From positions 1 to 64,000 of the forward strand of contig QCMS01000001.1 in the NCBI GenBank assembly GCA_003213555.1: DNA of 64,000 nucleotides, read 5' to 3'. This document shows, piece by piece, positions 31,530 through 42,264 of the stretch. The translations under genes were made by a program, and so were the position numbers. Origin of the DNA: Pelagibacteraceae bacterium AG-422-I02 (GTDB lineage: Bacteria; Pseudomonadota; Alphaproteobacteria; Pelagibacterales; Pelagibacteraceae). The notes under the pieces were generated by a model. The model saw nothing but the letters and a program-made list of their open reading frames with translations, did no database searches and had not been told where the DNA came from. Each line of letters opens with the position of its first letter. The first letter of the stretch is position 1.

Positions 31530-32323
31530 TGAATAAAAAAATTATAAAAATTCAAAAAAAAAAAGGTAAAATTAAAATTGTCTGTCTCACAGCTTACTCA
31601 AAAAGTATTGCTAAAATTTTAGACAATTACGTAGATATAATATTAGTTGGGGACTCAATGGCAAATGTTTTATATGGCCATAAAAATACACATAAAATTA
31701 GTTTAGAAAATATAATACAGCATACATTGAGTGTTAAAATGGGGGTAAAAAAATCGTTGCTCGTGGCTGATATGCCAATCGGAAGTTACTCTAATCCTAA
31801 AATTGCTCTAAAAAATGCAAAAACGATATTGAAGAAAACAGGATGTGATGCAATCAAGATAGAAAGCAATAAACAAAATTACAAGATAATTGATTTTATT
31901 GTAAGAAAAAAAATTCCGGTAATGGGTCATATTGGTTTTACACCACAATTTAAAAAAAAATTTAAAATAGAAGGACAATCAGCAAAAGAGAGAAACAAAC
32001 TTATTAAGGAAGCAAAGTTTATTGAGAAAGCTGGTGCTTTTTCTATTGTTTTAGAGTGCTTATCAGCAAATAGTGCAGCGGCTATAACTAAAAAATTAAA
32101 AATACCTACAATTGGTATTGGATCTTCATTATATTGTGACGGCCAAATATTGGTTACAGATGATATGCTCGGAATTAGCGGCTTTTATCCAAAATTTGTA
32201 AAAAAATATGTAAATCTTGATAGAATAATTGAAAAAGCTGTAAAAAAATATAGTAGAGAAGTAAAATTAAATAAATTTCCAAAAAAAAACAACTTTTTAG
32301 ATGGATCAAAGCGAAGAACATAA
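31529..32323 (+). CDS. panB: 3-methyl-2-oxobutanoate hydroxymethyltransferase
   Basis: DIILVGDSMANVLYGHKNT, MPIGSY, VMGHIGFTPQ. Confidence 0.95.
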   Translation: MNKKIIKIQKKKGKIKIVCLTAYSKSIAKILDNYVDIILVGDSMANVLYGHKNTHKISLENIIQHTLSVKMGVKKSLLVADMPIGSYSNPKIALKNAKTILKKTGCDAIKIESNKQNYKIIDFIVRKKIPVMGHIGFTPQFKKKFKIEGQSAKERNKLIKEAKFIEKAGAFSIVLECLSANSAAAITKKLKIPTIGIGSSLYCDGQILVTDDMLGISGFYPKFVKKYVNLDRIIEKAVKKYSREVKLNKFPKKNNFLDGSKRRT

Positions 32324-32810
32324 ATCTAATTTTTCAAAAAAAATAGCTAATTTTTATAGTTTAAATAAAATTAAAATTTATTTATTGGTGTTAATTATTG
32401 TTATATTTTTTATCACAACTTTTATTTTAAAAATTAATACTGAAAAAAAGAATATTTTAATAGCAGAAAAATATGTAAAAGCTGGTCTAATGTTAGCAGC
32501 TGATGATAAAAATAATGCAAAATTGCTATACGACGAAATTATATTAAGTAAAAATAAGTTTTATTCTATTCTAGCTCTTAATACTATTATAGAAAAGAAT
32601 TTAATCGAAGATAAAAATAAAATATTAAATTATTTTGATTTAATTGAAGAAACAGTTTCATTAAAAGAAAATATAGACATAATAAAATTAAAAAAAGCAT
32701 TATACTTAATTAAAATTTTCGAAGTAGAAAGAGGAAACAATTTATTAAAATCTTTAATTGACCAAAATTCAAATTTAAAGCCTATTGCACAAGAACTTTT
32801 AAAAAAATAA
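32301..32810 (+). CDS. Membrane-anchored TPR-like (YfgM-like) protein
   Basis: Single N-terminal TM, helical repeats, immediately upstream of bamB-like gene. Confidence 0.6.
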   Translation: MDQSEEHKSNFSKKIANFYSLNKIKIYLLVLIIVIFFITTFILKINTEKKNILIAEKYVKAGLMLAADDKNNAKLLYDEIILSKNKFYSILALNTIIEKNLIEDKNKILNYFDLIEETVSLKENIDIIKLKKALYLIKIFEVERGNNLLKSLIDQNSNLKPIAQELLKK

Positions 32811-32814
32811 AGTA

Positions 32815-34146
32815 ATGAAATTATTTAAAGCCCTGGTCATTTCTGTTTCATTTTTTTTATACAGTTGTTCTTTCGACGACAAAACAGGAATTTGGAAAAA
32901 TGAAAATATTAACGTAAAAAAAGAAAATGAAATTTTTAAAGAATTTGAAGCTCTAACAGTTTCTGACAAGCCATTTGACGAAATTATTGAACCAGATAGC
33001 TCCACAAAAATATTATTTGAAAAACCTTTCAGAAATATTTCCTGGAAGGATATATATTTTGATCAAACAAATAATTATAAAAATTTTAAACTTACAAATA
33101 ATGAAGAAGAATTTTTTAAAAGTAAAAAAATTATTAGAAGTGAGGTTAACAGATTTACACTTTACGAAGAAGAAAATTTAATACTTACCGATCTTAAAGG
33201 AAATCTAATAGTTTTTTCAATAAGTAGAAATAAAATAATTTCAAAGTTCAATTTCTATAAAAAAAAATACAAAAAAAATAAAAAATATTTGAATGTAATT
33301 GTCAGAAAAAACATAATTTATGTTGCTGATAACATTGGATACCTATATGCTTTTGATTATAAAAAAAATAAAATCATTTGGGCAAAAAACTATAAAATAC
33401 CATTTCGATCAAATTTTAAGATATTTAAAAAAAATTTAATCATCTCAAATCAAAATAATGATTTGTTCTTTTTTGACATAGGTACTGGAGACAAAATAAA
33501 GTTAATACCTACTGAAGAAACTACTATAAAAAATCAATTTAAAAATAATTTAGCTATAAACAAAAATATTTTATTCTATATAAATACTTACGGTACATTA
33601 TATGCAATAAATAACGAAACAAAAAAAGTAAGATGGTTCATTAATTTAAATCAATCACTAAACTTAAATCCAAGTAGTTTTTTTTCTGGAATTGAAATAA
33701 TTACTTACAGAAATAAAGTGATTGTCTCTTCAAATAAGCATACATACATTATTGATTCAGAATCAGGCTCAATAATACATAAAAAAAATTTCTCTTTGAA
33801 ATTAAAACCAATAGCATTTAATGATTATTTCTTATCATTAACTAATAATAATTTATTAATATTAGTTAACATCAAAAGTGGTGAAATTATATACTCCTAT
33901 AAAATTTTAGATGAAATAAAAAAAATATTAAAAATAAAAGAAAATAGTTTTAATTTGAATAGTTTTTTTATTGCAAATAATCAAATTTATATTTTTTTCA
34001 ACAATAATTACATCGCAAAACTTAATATTAACGGAACATTGACTGAAATAATTAAACTACCAAGTAAGTTAAAAAGCTTTCCGATAATTGCTGATGAATC
34101 TATTTTATACTTGAATAAGAAAAATAGATTAATTGTGTTTAATTAA
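32815..34146 (+). CDS. bamB: BamB-like PQQ-repeat beta-propeller lipoprotein
   Basis: Lipobox-like LYSCSFDD; blade motifs YAFDYKKNKIIWAKNY, YAINNETKKVRWFINL, YIIDSESGSIIHKKNF. Confidence 0.75.
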   Translation: MKLFKALVISVSFFLYSCSFDDKTGIWKNENINVKKENEIFKEFEALTVSDKPFDEIIEPDSSTKILFEKPFRNISWKDIYFDQTNNYKNFKLTNNEEEFFKSKKIIRSEVNRFTLYEEENLILTDLKGNLIVFSISRNKIISKFNFYKKKYKKNKKYLNVIVRKNIIYVADNIGYLYAFDYKKNKIIWAKNYKIPFRSNFKIFKKNLIISNQNNDLFFFDIGTGDKIKLIPTEETTIKNQFKNNLAINKNILFYINTYGTLYAINNETKKVRWFINLNQSLNLNPSSFFSGIEIITYRNKVIVSSNKHTYIIDSESGSIIHKKNFSLKLKPIAFNDYFLSLTNNNLLILVNIKSGEIIYSYKILDEIKKILKIKENSFNLNSFFIANNQIYIFFNNNYIAKLNINGTLTEIIKLPSKLKSFPIIADESILYLNKKNRLIVFN

Positions 34147-35642
34147 TTTGAAGATTTTCCACTTAATAAGGATAGCTGTTTTACTTTTAGACCTTGAAGC
34201 TTGTCACTCGGTTTAATTGGGTATTCTCCAGTAAAATAATGATCACTAAATTGTGGAAAATTTGAATTTCTATTACTACCAATTAGTGCATTATATAAAC
34301 CGTTCAAGCTCAAAAAACTTAGGCTTTTCGCATTAATATAATCACACATTTCTTTGTTAGTTTTTTCAAAGGCTAATAATTCTTGTTTTGTAGGCATATC
34401 AACACCATAAAAGTCAGGGAACTTAATTTCTGGACAGGCAATTTTTACATGAACTTCTTTCGCGCCACTTTCATAAAGCATTTTCACGATCTTATGGCAA
34501 GTGGTTCCTCTTACTAAAGAGTCATCAATTAGAATAATTGATTTATCTTTTACTACTGTTTTTGTTGAACTTAACTTAAGTTTTACACCTAGGCTTCTAA
34601 TGCTTTGAGTGGGCTCAATAAAAGTTCTTCCTACATAATGATTTCTTATTAAACCAAGTTCAAATTGTATGTTTGATTTTTTAGCAAAACCTAAAGCTGC
34701 TGGTACACCAGAATCAGGCACAGGAACAACTAAATCTGCATCAGTTCTTGTTTCTGCAGCTAATTGAGCACCTAAATTTTTTCTATATTCATAAGCACAT
34801 TTATTATTAATTAAGCTATCTGGTCGGGCAAAATAAATATATTCGAAAATACATGGTCTTGGTTTTTGCTTTGGAAAAGGCATTATGGAATTAATTTTTT
34901 CATTTTCGATTATCACGATTTCTCCATTTTCAACTTCTCTTATAAAAGAGGCTCCAACTATATCAAGAGCACATGTCTCAGAGGCAAAAATATAAGAATT
35001 TTTTAATTTGCCTATTACTAAAGGCCTAATGCCAAAAGGGTCTCTGACGCCAACTAATTTTTTATTTGTTAATAATACTAGCGCATATCCTCCTTGAATT
35101 TGAAAAAGAGTATCAATTAGTTTATCTGTGAATTTTTCTCTTTTTGATTTAGCTATAAGCTGAACGATTGTCTCGGTATCACTAGTTGTTCTAAAAATTG
35201 CACCATCCTTTACTAAAGACTCTCTTAATAATAACGCATTAGTTAAATTACCATTATGTGCAATACTTAATCCGCCAGTGTGTAAATCTGCGAAAAAAGG
35301 TTGAATATTTCGTAATGATGTCTCTCCTGTTGTAGAATATCGATTATGTCCGATCGCAAAATTACCGGGAAGTTTTTTTAATGTTTCAGTATTTGTGAAA
35401 TGATCTCCAACTAAACCTTGTCTTTTTTCGGAGTGAAAATTTTTTCCGTCAAAAGAAACAATTCCACATCCCTCTTGTCCTCTATGTTGCAAAGCATGTA
35501 AACCAAGAGCTACTAATGCTGAGGCATCATCGTGGTTTGATATTCCGAAAACACCACATTCTTCTCTTAATTTATCTAAATCAAATTTTTTCAATTTTTT
35601 CCTTTGTATCGATAAAATCCTCACTAGACGGAAACTCTTCAA
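34143..35642 (-). CDS. purF: Amidophosphoribosyltransferase (start site uncertain, ORF overlaps cvpA)
   Basis: EECGVFGI, ALQHRGQEGCGIVSFDG, GHNRYSTTG, LIDDSLVRGTT. Confidence 0.96.
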   Translation of the reverse strand: MKSFRLVRILSIQRKKLKKFDLDKLREECGVFGISNHDDASALVALGLHALQHRGQEGCGIVSFDGKNFHSEKRQGLVGDHFTNTETLKKLPGNFAIGHNRYSTTGETSLRNIQPFFADLHTGGLSIAHNGNLTNALLLRESLVKDGAIFRTTSDTETIVQLIAKSKREKFTDKLIDTLFQIQGGYALVLLTNKKLVGVRDPFGIRPLVIGKLKNSYIFASETCALDIVGASFIREVENGEIVIIENEKINSIMPFPKQKPRPCIFEYIYFARPDSLINNKCAYEYRKNLGAQLAAETRTDADLVVPVPDSGVPAALGFAKKSNIQFELGLIRNHYVGRTFIEPTQSIRSLGVKLKLSSTKTVVKDKSIILIDDSLVRGTTCHKIVKMLYESGAKEVHVKIACPEIKFPDFYGVDMPTKQELLAFEKTNKEMCDYINAKSLSFLSLNGLYNALIGSNRNSNFPQFSDHYFTGEYPIKPSDKLQGLKVKQLSLLSGKSSN

Positions 35643-36126
35643 TTAACATCTCGCTGCCTTTATAGATATAATTAAATGATAAAGCATCTTCAGCAGATAT
35701 ACCCCAATTTTGATATGGGTAAAACCAATTTAAAACTGAAAATAAACATACAGAAACAATATAACCTTTAAAAAAACCAAATAAAAATCCAAAAACTTTA
35801 TCAATTGACCCAACACCTGTCCAAGTTATAGCCTTGCCTAATGTTTTTCCGATGAGAATAATGATAAAAAGTGTAAATATAAAAATTGAGACACCTAAAC
35901 CAACATTATTTATAAATTCTGACTGTATGTATTCACTCACTATCGGTTGAAATTTAGGTACTAAAATTATAGTTATGACCGTAGATAAAACCCATTTCAT
36001 AAAAGATATTAAACTTAAAGAGAAACCTTTTAAAAAACATAGTATTACGTTGTAAAATAATATAGTTAAAAATAAAATATCGAATAAGTTAATACTACCT
36101 TTTAACTGATCAAAAAAATTAAACAT
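35581..36126 (-). CDS. cvpA: CvpA family membrane protein
   Basis: Multi-TM, position upstream of purF, GSIDKVFGFLFGFFKGYI. Confidence 0.85.
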   Translation of the reverse strand: MFNFFDQLKGSINLFDILFLTILFYNVILCFLKGFSLSLISFMKWVLSTVITIILVPKFQPIVSEYIQSEFINNVGLGVSIFIFTLFIIILIGKTLGKAITWTGVGSIDKVFGFLFGFFKGYIVSVCLFSVLNWFYPYQNWGISAEDALSFNYIYKGSEMLIEEFPSSEDFIDTKEKIEKI

Positions 36127-38609
36127 TATTTAAAAGCATCAACTTCTTGACCGAATGGTTTAAATGTAAGTATTAATTTTGGTAATAAAGTTAAAACAGA
36201 AATCATAGCTAATAGCATCGCCAACCCAGTGAAAATTCCAAAATAAATTGTTGGTATGAAGTTTGATAAGACTAAAATAGAAAAACCAAATATAATAGTA
36301 ATTGACGTATTTAAAATTGCTACACCAACAGTATTATGACATCTCTCAAGTGTATTGTTATAGTTTTTAATCTTTTTGAACTCTTCTTTGAATCTATATA
36401 TATAATGAATGCTATTATCAACTGCTATACCAATTGTAATAGCTGCAATCGTAATCGTCATCATATCTAAGGGAATATTCATTAAACCAATAATGCCCAG
36501 AATAAAAAACGCTGCTAAAAAGTTTGGCACAATACCTATAAACGAAATTATAATATTTCTAAACAAGATAAAAAACATGAGAAAAATTCCAAAAATAACT
36601 ATTCCTAATGTTAATATTTGAGATTTGAATAAACTTTGAAGTAAGTTATTAAATAGTATAAGCACGCCCGATAATTTAAATTCATCTTTTTTTAAACCAA
36701 GTTTTAAATTTAAATCATTATTGATTTTTTTAATCAACTCATTTCTTCTTAAATTTTCCAAGGAGTCTTTTACTCTTACATTTATTCTGGCCTCGTCTTT
36801 GGCTACAGAAATATAAGGTGTTACGATTTCTTTTTTTATTGAGTCTGGAATTTTACTATATAAAACTGCAATCTCTAAACTTTGTAATTTTTTATTGTTT
36901 AAATCTTCTGCAACTCTTAAAATAGAACCAAATGAAAGTACTTTTCCTATTTCTGGAAGAGAGTCTAAGTAATCATGAACCATTAAAATTTTATCCATTT
37001 TATCTCTTGTAAACCAATATTTTGCTTTATCTTTTATGCTGTTATCCTCTTCTTGTTCCCACTCATCGAATTCATCACTCTTAACTTTAACCTCATCTTT
37101 TTTTATTGGAAATTTTAAGATTATATTAAGTGGTGTAGTGCCCCCTAGGTCGTCATCTATTTTTTTCATACCTTTATAAATTTCAGTATTTTTGTCGAAA
37201 TAATTTATAAAACTATTTTCTACTTCTAATTTAAATATTCCGACAATGCTAAAAATAAATATTAAAGCAGTAGAACCAAAAATTATTATTTTACTTCTTT
37301 TCGCAAAAGAACTTAACGCAGATGTGATGAAAGATTTTTCTGTATCCTTTATATTAATTTCGTGTTCTGAAGATAATAAATTTATTAATGAGGGAAGAAG
37401 TAAGAATGTTACGAATAACGATACTATTAAACCTAGAGTCATCATCCATCCAAAATCTATTATGGGTTTTATACCACTAAAAACTAAAGATAAAAAAGCA
37501 CATATAGTAGTTAGAACCGTGTAAAGAATTGGCATGATCATTTTCTTACAGGTCTCAAAAATAGCCTCATTTTTACTTATTTTAGGAAATTCTTTTTTTA
37601 ATTGTAAATATCTAACTGTTAAATGAATATTCATAGCCATATTTAATATCAGCATTAAAGCAATGAAATTTGATGAAATAACTGTCACTTTCCATCCCAC
37701 CATACCCAACAAGCCGATCATAAAAATTACGGATACTGCACAACCTAGCAAAGGCATCACGACCCACTTAAAATTTCTAAATATGAACCATAATGTTAAA
37801 ACTATAAAAAAGAACACGCCTATACCAAAAACAACTATATCGCTCTTAATATAACTCATCATGTCATTAGCAATCATGGGTATTCCGCCAAGATGAATAT
37901 CTGCGTTTTCTCCGTATTTATTTATAACATCCCTAATTTCAGTAATATTTTGATGATTTCTAATATTATACAAATTTCTATATTCCTCATATTCTTTAAC
38001 AAAATTTTTATAATTTATTTTTTCTTCATTGGATAAACCTGTTTCAATCATTTGATTAAAATATTTATCTTTAATCTTTATATATTCAGCTAACCTTTTA
38101 TCTTTTTTCAGATAGACAACTATACCTGATGTTTTACCATCCTCACTTATGACGTAATTTTTATATATAGGACTATTAATGATTTCATTAAAACCCCTTT
38201 CCCTATCAATTTCTGGATAAGCTAAGGTTTTATAATTTTTTAGTCTTTCCATTAAGCCTTCATCAGAGCTTTTTAAAAGTGGAACATCAATTATTGTTAT
38301 TACACTATCCACCCAAGTCAGTTTTTCTATTTTTGATTTAAGTAATTGAATATTAAGTATAGTTTCTTTTTCAACAAAACTCGACACAGGAGAATATGTC
38401 AAAACTAAAAACTCCTTTGAGCCATATGTATCATTAACTTGTCTTAAATATTTAAGATCTGGGTCACCCTCAAGTAAAAGAGCATCAGACGAAGCATCTA
38501 AATTAAAATCTTTTGATTGATAAAGAGCCAGCCCTATTAAAACTGTTATGAAAAAAAGAGTAATTTTATTGAAGTCTAATATTATTTTTTTATAAATATA
38601 AGAAAACAT
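36126..38609 (-). CDS. RND superfamily (MMPL-type) exporter
   Basis: 827 aa, two repeated TM-domain/large loop halves, DMMTITIAAITIGIAVDNSIHYIYRFKEEF. Confidence 0.88.
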   Translation of the reverse strand: MFSYIYKKIILDFNKITLFFITVLIGLALYQSKDFNLDASSDALLLEGDPDLKYLRQVNDTYGSKEFLVLTYSPVSSFVEKETILNIQLLKSKIEKLTWVDSVITIIDVPLLKSSDEGLMERLKNYKTLAYPEIDRERGFNEIINSPIYKNYVISEDGKTSGIVVYLKKDKRLAEYIKIKDKYFNQMIETGLSNEEKINYKNFVKEYEEYRNLYNIRNHQNITEIRDVINKYGENADIHLGGIPMIANDMMSYIKSDIVVFGIGVFFFIVLTLWFIFRNFKWVVMPLLGCAVSVIFMIGLLGMVGWKVTVISSNFIALMLILNMAMNIHLTVRYLQLKKEFPKISKNEAIFETCKKMIMPILYTVLTTICAFLSLVFSGIKPIIDFGWMMTLGLIVSLFVTFLLLPSLINLLSSEHEINIKDTEKSFITSALSSFAKRSKIIIFGSTALIFIFSIVGIFKLEVENSFINYFDKNTEIYKGMKKIDDDLGGTTPLNIILKFPIKKDEVKVKSDEFDEWEQEEDNSIKDKAKYWFTRDKMDKILMVHDYLDSLPEIGKVLSFGSILRVAEDLNNKKLQSLEIAVLYSKIPDSIKKEIVTPYISVAKDEARINVRVKDSLENLRRNELIKKINNDLNLKLGLKKDEFKLSGVLILFNNLLQSLFKSQILTLGIVIFGIFLMFFILFRNIIISFIGIVPNFLAAFFILGIIGLMNIPLDMMTITIAAITIGIAVDNSIHYIYRFKEEFKKIKNYNNTLERCHNTVGVAILNTSITIIFGFSILVLSNFIPTIYFGIFTGLAMLLAMISVLTLLPKLILTFKPFGQEVDAFK

Positions 38610-38661
38610 GGGATATTTCAGATATATCTTAAATTCTTAATAACTAAAGGGAAAATTAAGC

Positions 38662-40092
38662 TTAATTTCTACTTAAATCTTTAAATTTAGTATAAATTCC
38701 CTCGAACTCAACTTTCACAGTGCCTGTTGGGCCATGTCTTTGCTTACCTAAAATAATATCAGCTAACCCGTTTACGTCATTCATTTTTGACTGCCACTCA
38801 GCGTGCTCTATTGATCCTAGCTTCGGTTGTTTTCTTTCCAAATAATACGCTTCTCTGTAAACAAACATAACAACGTCTGCATCTTGCTCTATTGAGCCGG
38901 ACTCTCTTAAATCCGACAACTGAGGCTGTTTATCATCTCTTGTTTCAACTGCTCTAGAAAGTTGGGATAGTGCCAACACCGGTACAGAAAGTTCTTTTGC
39001 TAAAGCTTTTAGGCCTTGAGTTATTTCAGAAATTTCTTGAACTCTACCCTCATTTTTATTTAGACTAGATCGCATCAATTGTATGTAGTCAACCACAATT
39101 AGACTTAAACCAAATAATCTTTTTATTCTTCTGGCTCTGTTACTTAATGTGGCTATAGTAATTGCAGGAGTTTCATCAATGAAAAGTGGTAAATCATAAA
39201 TATTTCTTGAAGTTTCTATATATCTATTTATTTCTTCTTCGGTAACTTTTCCTCTTCTAATATCGTCAGATTTAATTCTAGCTTGTTCTGATAATATTCT
39301 GGTTGATAATTGCTCGGATGACATCTCTAATGAGAAAAAAGCAACTGAAGACTTTTCTTGTCGCCTAAACAAATTTTGTGCAGCATTGTATGCTATATTT
39401 GTAGCTAGTGCTGTTTTACCCATCGAAGGTCTTCCTGCTAAGATTATTAAATCAGACTTGTGTAGACCTCCTAATTTTTCATCTAAATCTTTTAAACCTG
39501 TTGGTACACCTACAATGCCTTGATCGTTTTGCATTGCAAAAGTTGCCATTTCAATAGTTTGATCTAAAGCTTGATTAAACTTTATAAACGATTGAGTAAA
39601 GCTTCCTCTTTCCGCTAATTCATAAAGTGATTTTTCTGTACTTTCAATTATATTTTCAGCATTTTGTTCTTGAGAGTTAGTGTTTAAAGTATCTGAAGAA
39701 AGTTTGTCGGAAATTTGTATAAGTTCACGACGTAAATACATTTCGTGGATAATTTTTGCATAATCAATCGCTTGTTTTGTTGAGCTAGAAAATCTAGTTA
39801 ATTTTACCAGATATTCAGTTCCTCCAACCTCATCAAGCATATTATCTTTTTCAAAATAATTTTTTAAAGTTATTGGATTTGCTATCATTCCTTTATTGTT
39901 TAAATTTTTTATAACCTCATAAATTTTTACATGCGCAGGATCATAAAATGTAGATGGATTTACTATATTAGCAACTTCGTCAATTATATCATTATTAGTT
40001 AAAATAGATCCAATTAATGCCTGTTCCGCTTCTATGTTTGATGGATGTTTATTTTTAGGTAGATCCTTACCTACAGATTTAATTTCTTCCAT
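38662..40092 (-). CDS. dnaB: Replicative DNA helicase
   Basis: IEAEQALIGSIL, AGRPSMGKTALATNIA, VVDYIQLM, SDLRESGSIEQDADVVMFVYREAYY. Confidence 0.98.
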   Translation of the reverse strand: MEEIKSVGKDLPKNKHPSNIEAEQALIGSILTNNDIIDEVANIVNPSTFYDPAHVKIYEVIKNLNNKGMIANPITLKNYFEKDNMLDEVGGTEYLVKLTRFSSSTKQAIDYAKIIHEMYLRRELIQISDKLSSDTLNTNSQEQNAENIIESTEKSLYELAERGSFTQSFIKFNQALDQTIEMATFAMQNDQGIVGVPTGLKDLDEKLGGLHKSDLIILAGRPSMGKTALATNIAYNAAQNLFRRQEKSSVAFFSLEMSSEQLSTRILSEQARIKSDDIRRGKVTEEEINRYIETSRNIYDLPLFIDETPAITIATLSNRARRIKRLFGLSLIVVDYIQLMRSSLNKNEGRVQEISEITQGLKALAKELSVPVLALSQLSRAVETRDDKQPQLSDLRESGSIEQDADVVMFVYREAYYLERKQPKLGSIEHAEWQSKMNDVNGLADIILGKQRHGPTGTVKVEFEGIYTKFKDLSRN

Positions 40093-40166
40093 TTAAGGAT
40101 AATAGGTAAAAGGGTAGGTCAATAAAGCAAAAAGTTACACACTGAAAACTAAATACTGTGGAAAAG

Positions 40167-40622
40167 TTATTTAGATTTTATTCTATCTATTTTTATTTGA
40201 ATGTTAGCTTTGACTTCAGAGTGGAAATTAACATCTACTTGAAATGTTCCAAGTTTGTTTAGATCTTCCTTTAATATTAATTGAGAAGGGGTTACTTCGG
40301 CGTTAATTTTACTTTTAATGAACGTTGTTATCTCCTTCGGTTTAATAGAGCCATATAATTCTCCATTTTCTTTACACTCTTTATTAAACGTAAAAGTTTT
40401 TTTGTTTATTAATTTAGCTATTTCCTTAAATTTATTTTTAATAACGGTATTTTTTTTATTTAATTCATCTTTTTTTTTATTTACTAACTCTTGATTTTGT
40501 AAGTTAAATCTCAGAGCCTTTCCTTCTTTTAATAAAAAATTTCTTCCATAGCCGTTTTTAACTTTTACTTTATCTCCAATATTACCCAAGTTTAAAATAT
40601 TTTCTAAAAGTATGACTTCCAT
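40167..40622 (-). CDS. rplI: 50S ribosomal protein L9
   Basis: MEVILLENILNLGNIGDKVKVKNGYGRNFLL. Confidence 0.97.
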   Translation of the reverse strand: MEVILLENILNLGNIGDKVKVKNGYGRNFLLKEGKALRFNLQNQELVNKKKDELNKKNTVIKNKFKEIAKLINKKTFTFNKECKENGELYGSIKPKEITTFIKSKINAEVTPSQLILKEDLNKLGTFQVDVNFHSEVKANIQIKIDRIKSK

Positions 40623-40895
40623 TTAAATTAAACCTAAAATTTTAGCTTTTTTGATTTCACGAGTTAATTTTTTCTGTTTACTGAACGAAACAGATGAAAT
40701 TTTTGAGGAAACGATTTTTCCGTTATCTGATATATATTTTTTTAAAAGAGATATATTTTTATAATCTACTATTGGTGCATTTTTAACGGATAAAGGACAT
40801 TTTTTTGAATATTTACCGTCATTTTTCTGAAATAAACTTAATTTGTTTAGTGAATTTGAATTTTTTTTTTGGAATTTTTTATTTCTTTTTTTCAT
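40623..40895 (-). CDS. rpsR: 30S ribosomal protein S18
   Basis: DYKNISLLKKYISDNGKIVSSKISSVSFSKQKKLTREIKKAKILGLI. Confidence 0.95.
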   Translation of the reverse strand: MKKRNKKFQKKNSNSLNKLSLFQKNDGKYSKKCPLSVKNAPIVDYKNISLLKKYISDNGKIVSSKISSVSFSKQKKLTREIKKAKILGLI

Positions 40896-40897
40896 TT

Positions 40898-41218
40898 TTA
40901 TTTTGATTTGAAAAATTCATTTTCAATATCAAGCTTTTTGTATTTTACTGTTAAGTGTCTCAAAATAGAACCGTCAACACTCATTTTTTTTTTTATCTCA
41001 TCCAGTGTATCATTGTTACCTTCAAATTTATAATGTATAAAAAATCCTTTTTTGTAATTTTTAATTCGTTTAGTTAAGCTTAATAGTCCCCACTCTTCAA
41101 TTTTTATTACTTTGCCAGAGGAATTATTGATTAATTCATTATATTTCTTTTTTATATTGTCTAAGTCTTTGGAAGCTAAATCCTGCTTGGCTATTATAGT
41201 GTTTTCGTAAAAAGACAT
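40898..41218 (-). CDS. rpsF: 30S ribosomal protein S6
   Basis: MSFYENTIIAKQDLASKDL..., GLLSLTKRIKNYKKGFFIHYKFEG. Confidence 0.95.
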   Translation of the reverse strand: MSFYENTIIAKQDLASKDLDNIKKKYNELINNSSGKVIKIEEWGLLSLTKRIKNYKKGFFIHYKFEGNNDTLDEIKKKMSVDGSILRHLTVKYKKLDIENEFFKSK

Positions 41219-41322
41219 AATTCAAATATATTAGTTAATCATTATTTTATATTTTTAAAAGCTGGTTTATACTATAATCGTATATTATATCAATACTTTA
41301 AATAACTAACAAAATTCAACAA

Positions 41323-42264
41323 ATGAATGCATTATTATTTCCAGGTCAAGGCTCCCAGATAGTTGGTATGGGATTAGAGTTTTATAAAAACTTTAATTTA
41401 GTAAAAAATATATTCAAATTGGCTGATGATAAACTTAATTATCCAATCTCGAAGATTATTCTTGAAGGACCCGAGTCAGAATTGCAACTAACTCAAAATA
41501 CTCAACCAGCTATTTTAACTGTAAGTTATTCAATATTCAAAGTTTTAAAAGAAGAATTTAATTTTAATTTCAATGATTTTAATTATTTTGCTGGACACTC
41601 CCTCGGTGAATACAGCGCTTTAGTTTGCGCTAATGCAATAAGTTTCGAAGATGCTTTGTATCTTTTACACGAAAGAGGAAAGGCTATGCAAGAGGCTGTT
41701 CCATTAGGTGATGGAAGTATGATTGCTGTTTTAGGAGCAAAGATAGGCGAAGTGAAAGATTTAATTAATGTTATCAATAAAAAGGACGGGATATGTGAAA
41801 TAGCTAATGACAATGCCGAAGGACAAGTAATTTTAAGTGGAAATAAAGAAAAAATGAAGTCTATACAACAAATTCTTAAAGATAAAAAATTAAAATCGAT
41901 ACCATTAAAAGTAAGTGCGCCTTTTCATTGTTCATTAATGAAACCTGCAGCAGAAATCATGAAAGATAAAATAATTTCAACGAAGTTTAAAGATCCATCT
42001 TTTCAAATAATTAATAATGTTACAGCTAGAGAACAAAAAAACCCGGAAAAAATAAAAAATTTATTAATAGAACAAATTTATTCAACTGTAAGATGGCGAG
42101 AAAGCATAATCTATATGTATAGCAATAAGATTATAAATTTTGTAGAAATAGGACCTGGGAAAGTTTTAAGCGGAATGGTAAAAAGGACAGTGAAAGATGT
42201 AAATTGCTTTTCAATTAATTCAATAACTGATATTAAAAATTTAGATAATGAATTTAAAAAATAA
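41323..42264 (+). CDS. fabD: Malonyl-CoA:ACP transacylase
   Basis: LLFPGQGSQIVGMG, FAGHSLGEYSALVCA, PFHCSLM. Confidence 0.97.
   Translation: MNALLFPGQGSQIVGMGLEFYKNFNLVKNIFKLADDKLNYPISKIILEGPESELQLTQNTQPAILTVSYSIFKVLKEEFNFNFNDFNYFAGHSLGEYSALVCANAISFEDALYLLHERGKAMQEAVPLGDGSMIAVLGAKIGEVKDLINVINKKDGICEIANDNAEGQVILSGNKEKMKSIQQILKDKKLKSIPLKVSAPFHCSLMKPAAEIMKDKIISTKFKDPSFQIINNVTAREQKNPEKIKNLLIEQIYSTVRWRESIIYMYSNKIINFVEIGPGKVLSGMVKRTVKDVNCFSINSITDIKNLDNEFKK

Noticed and set aside
36409-37854. Plus-strand ORFs inside the RND exporter
   Set aside because: Shadow ORFs; the minus-strand frame is continuous and has clear RND features.
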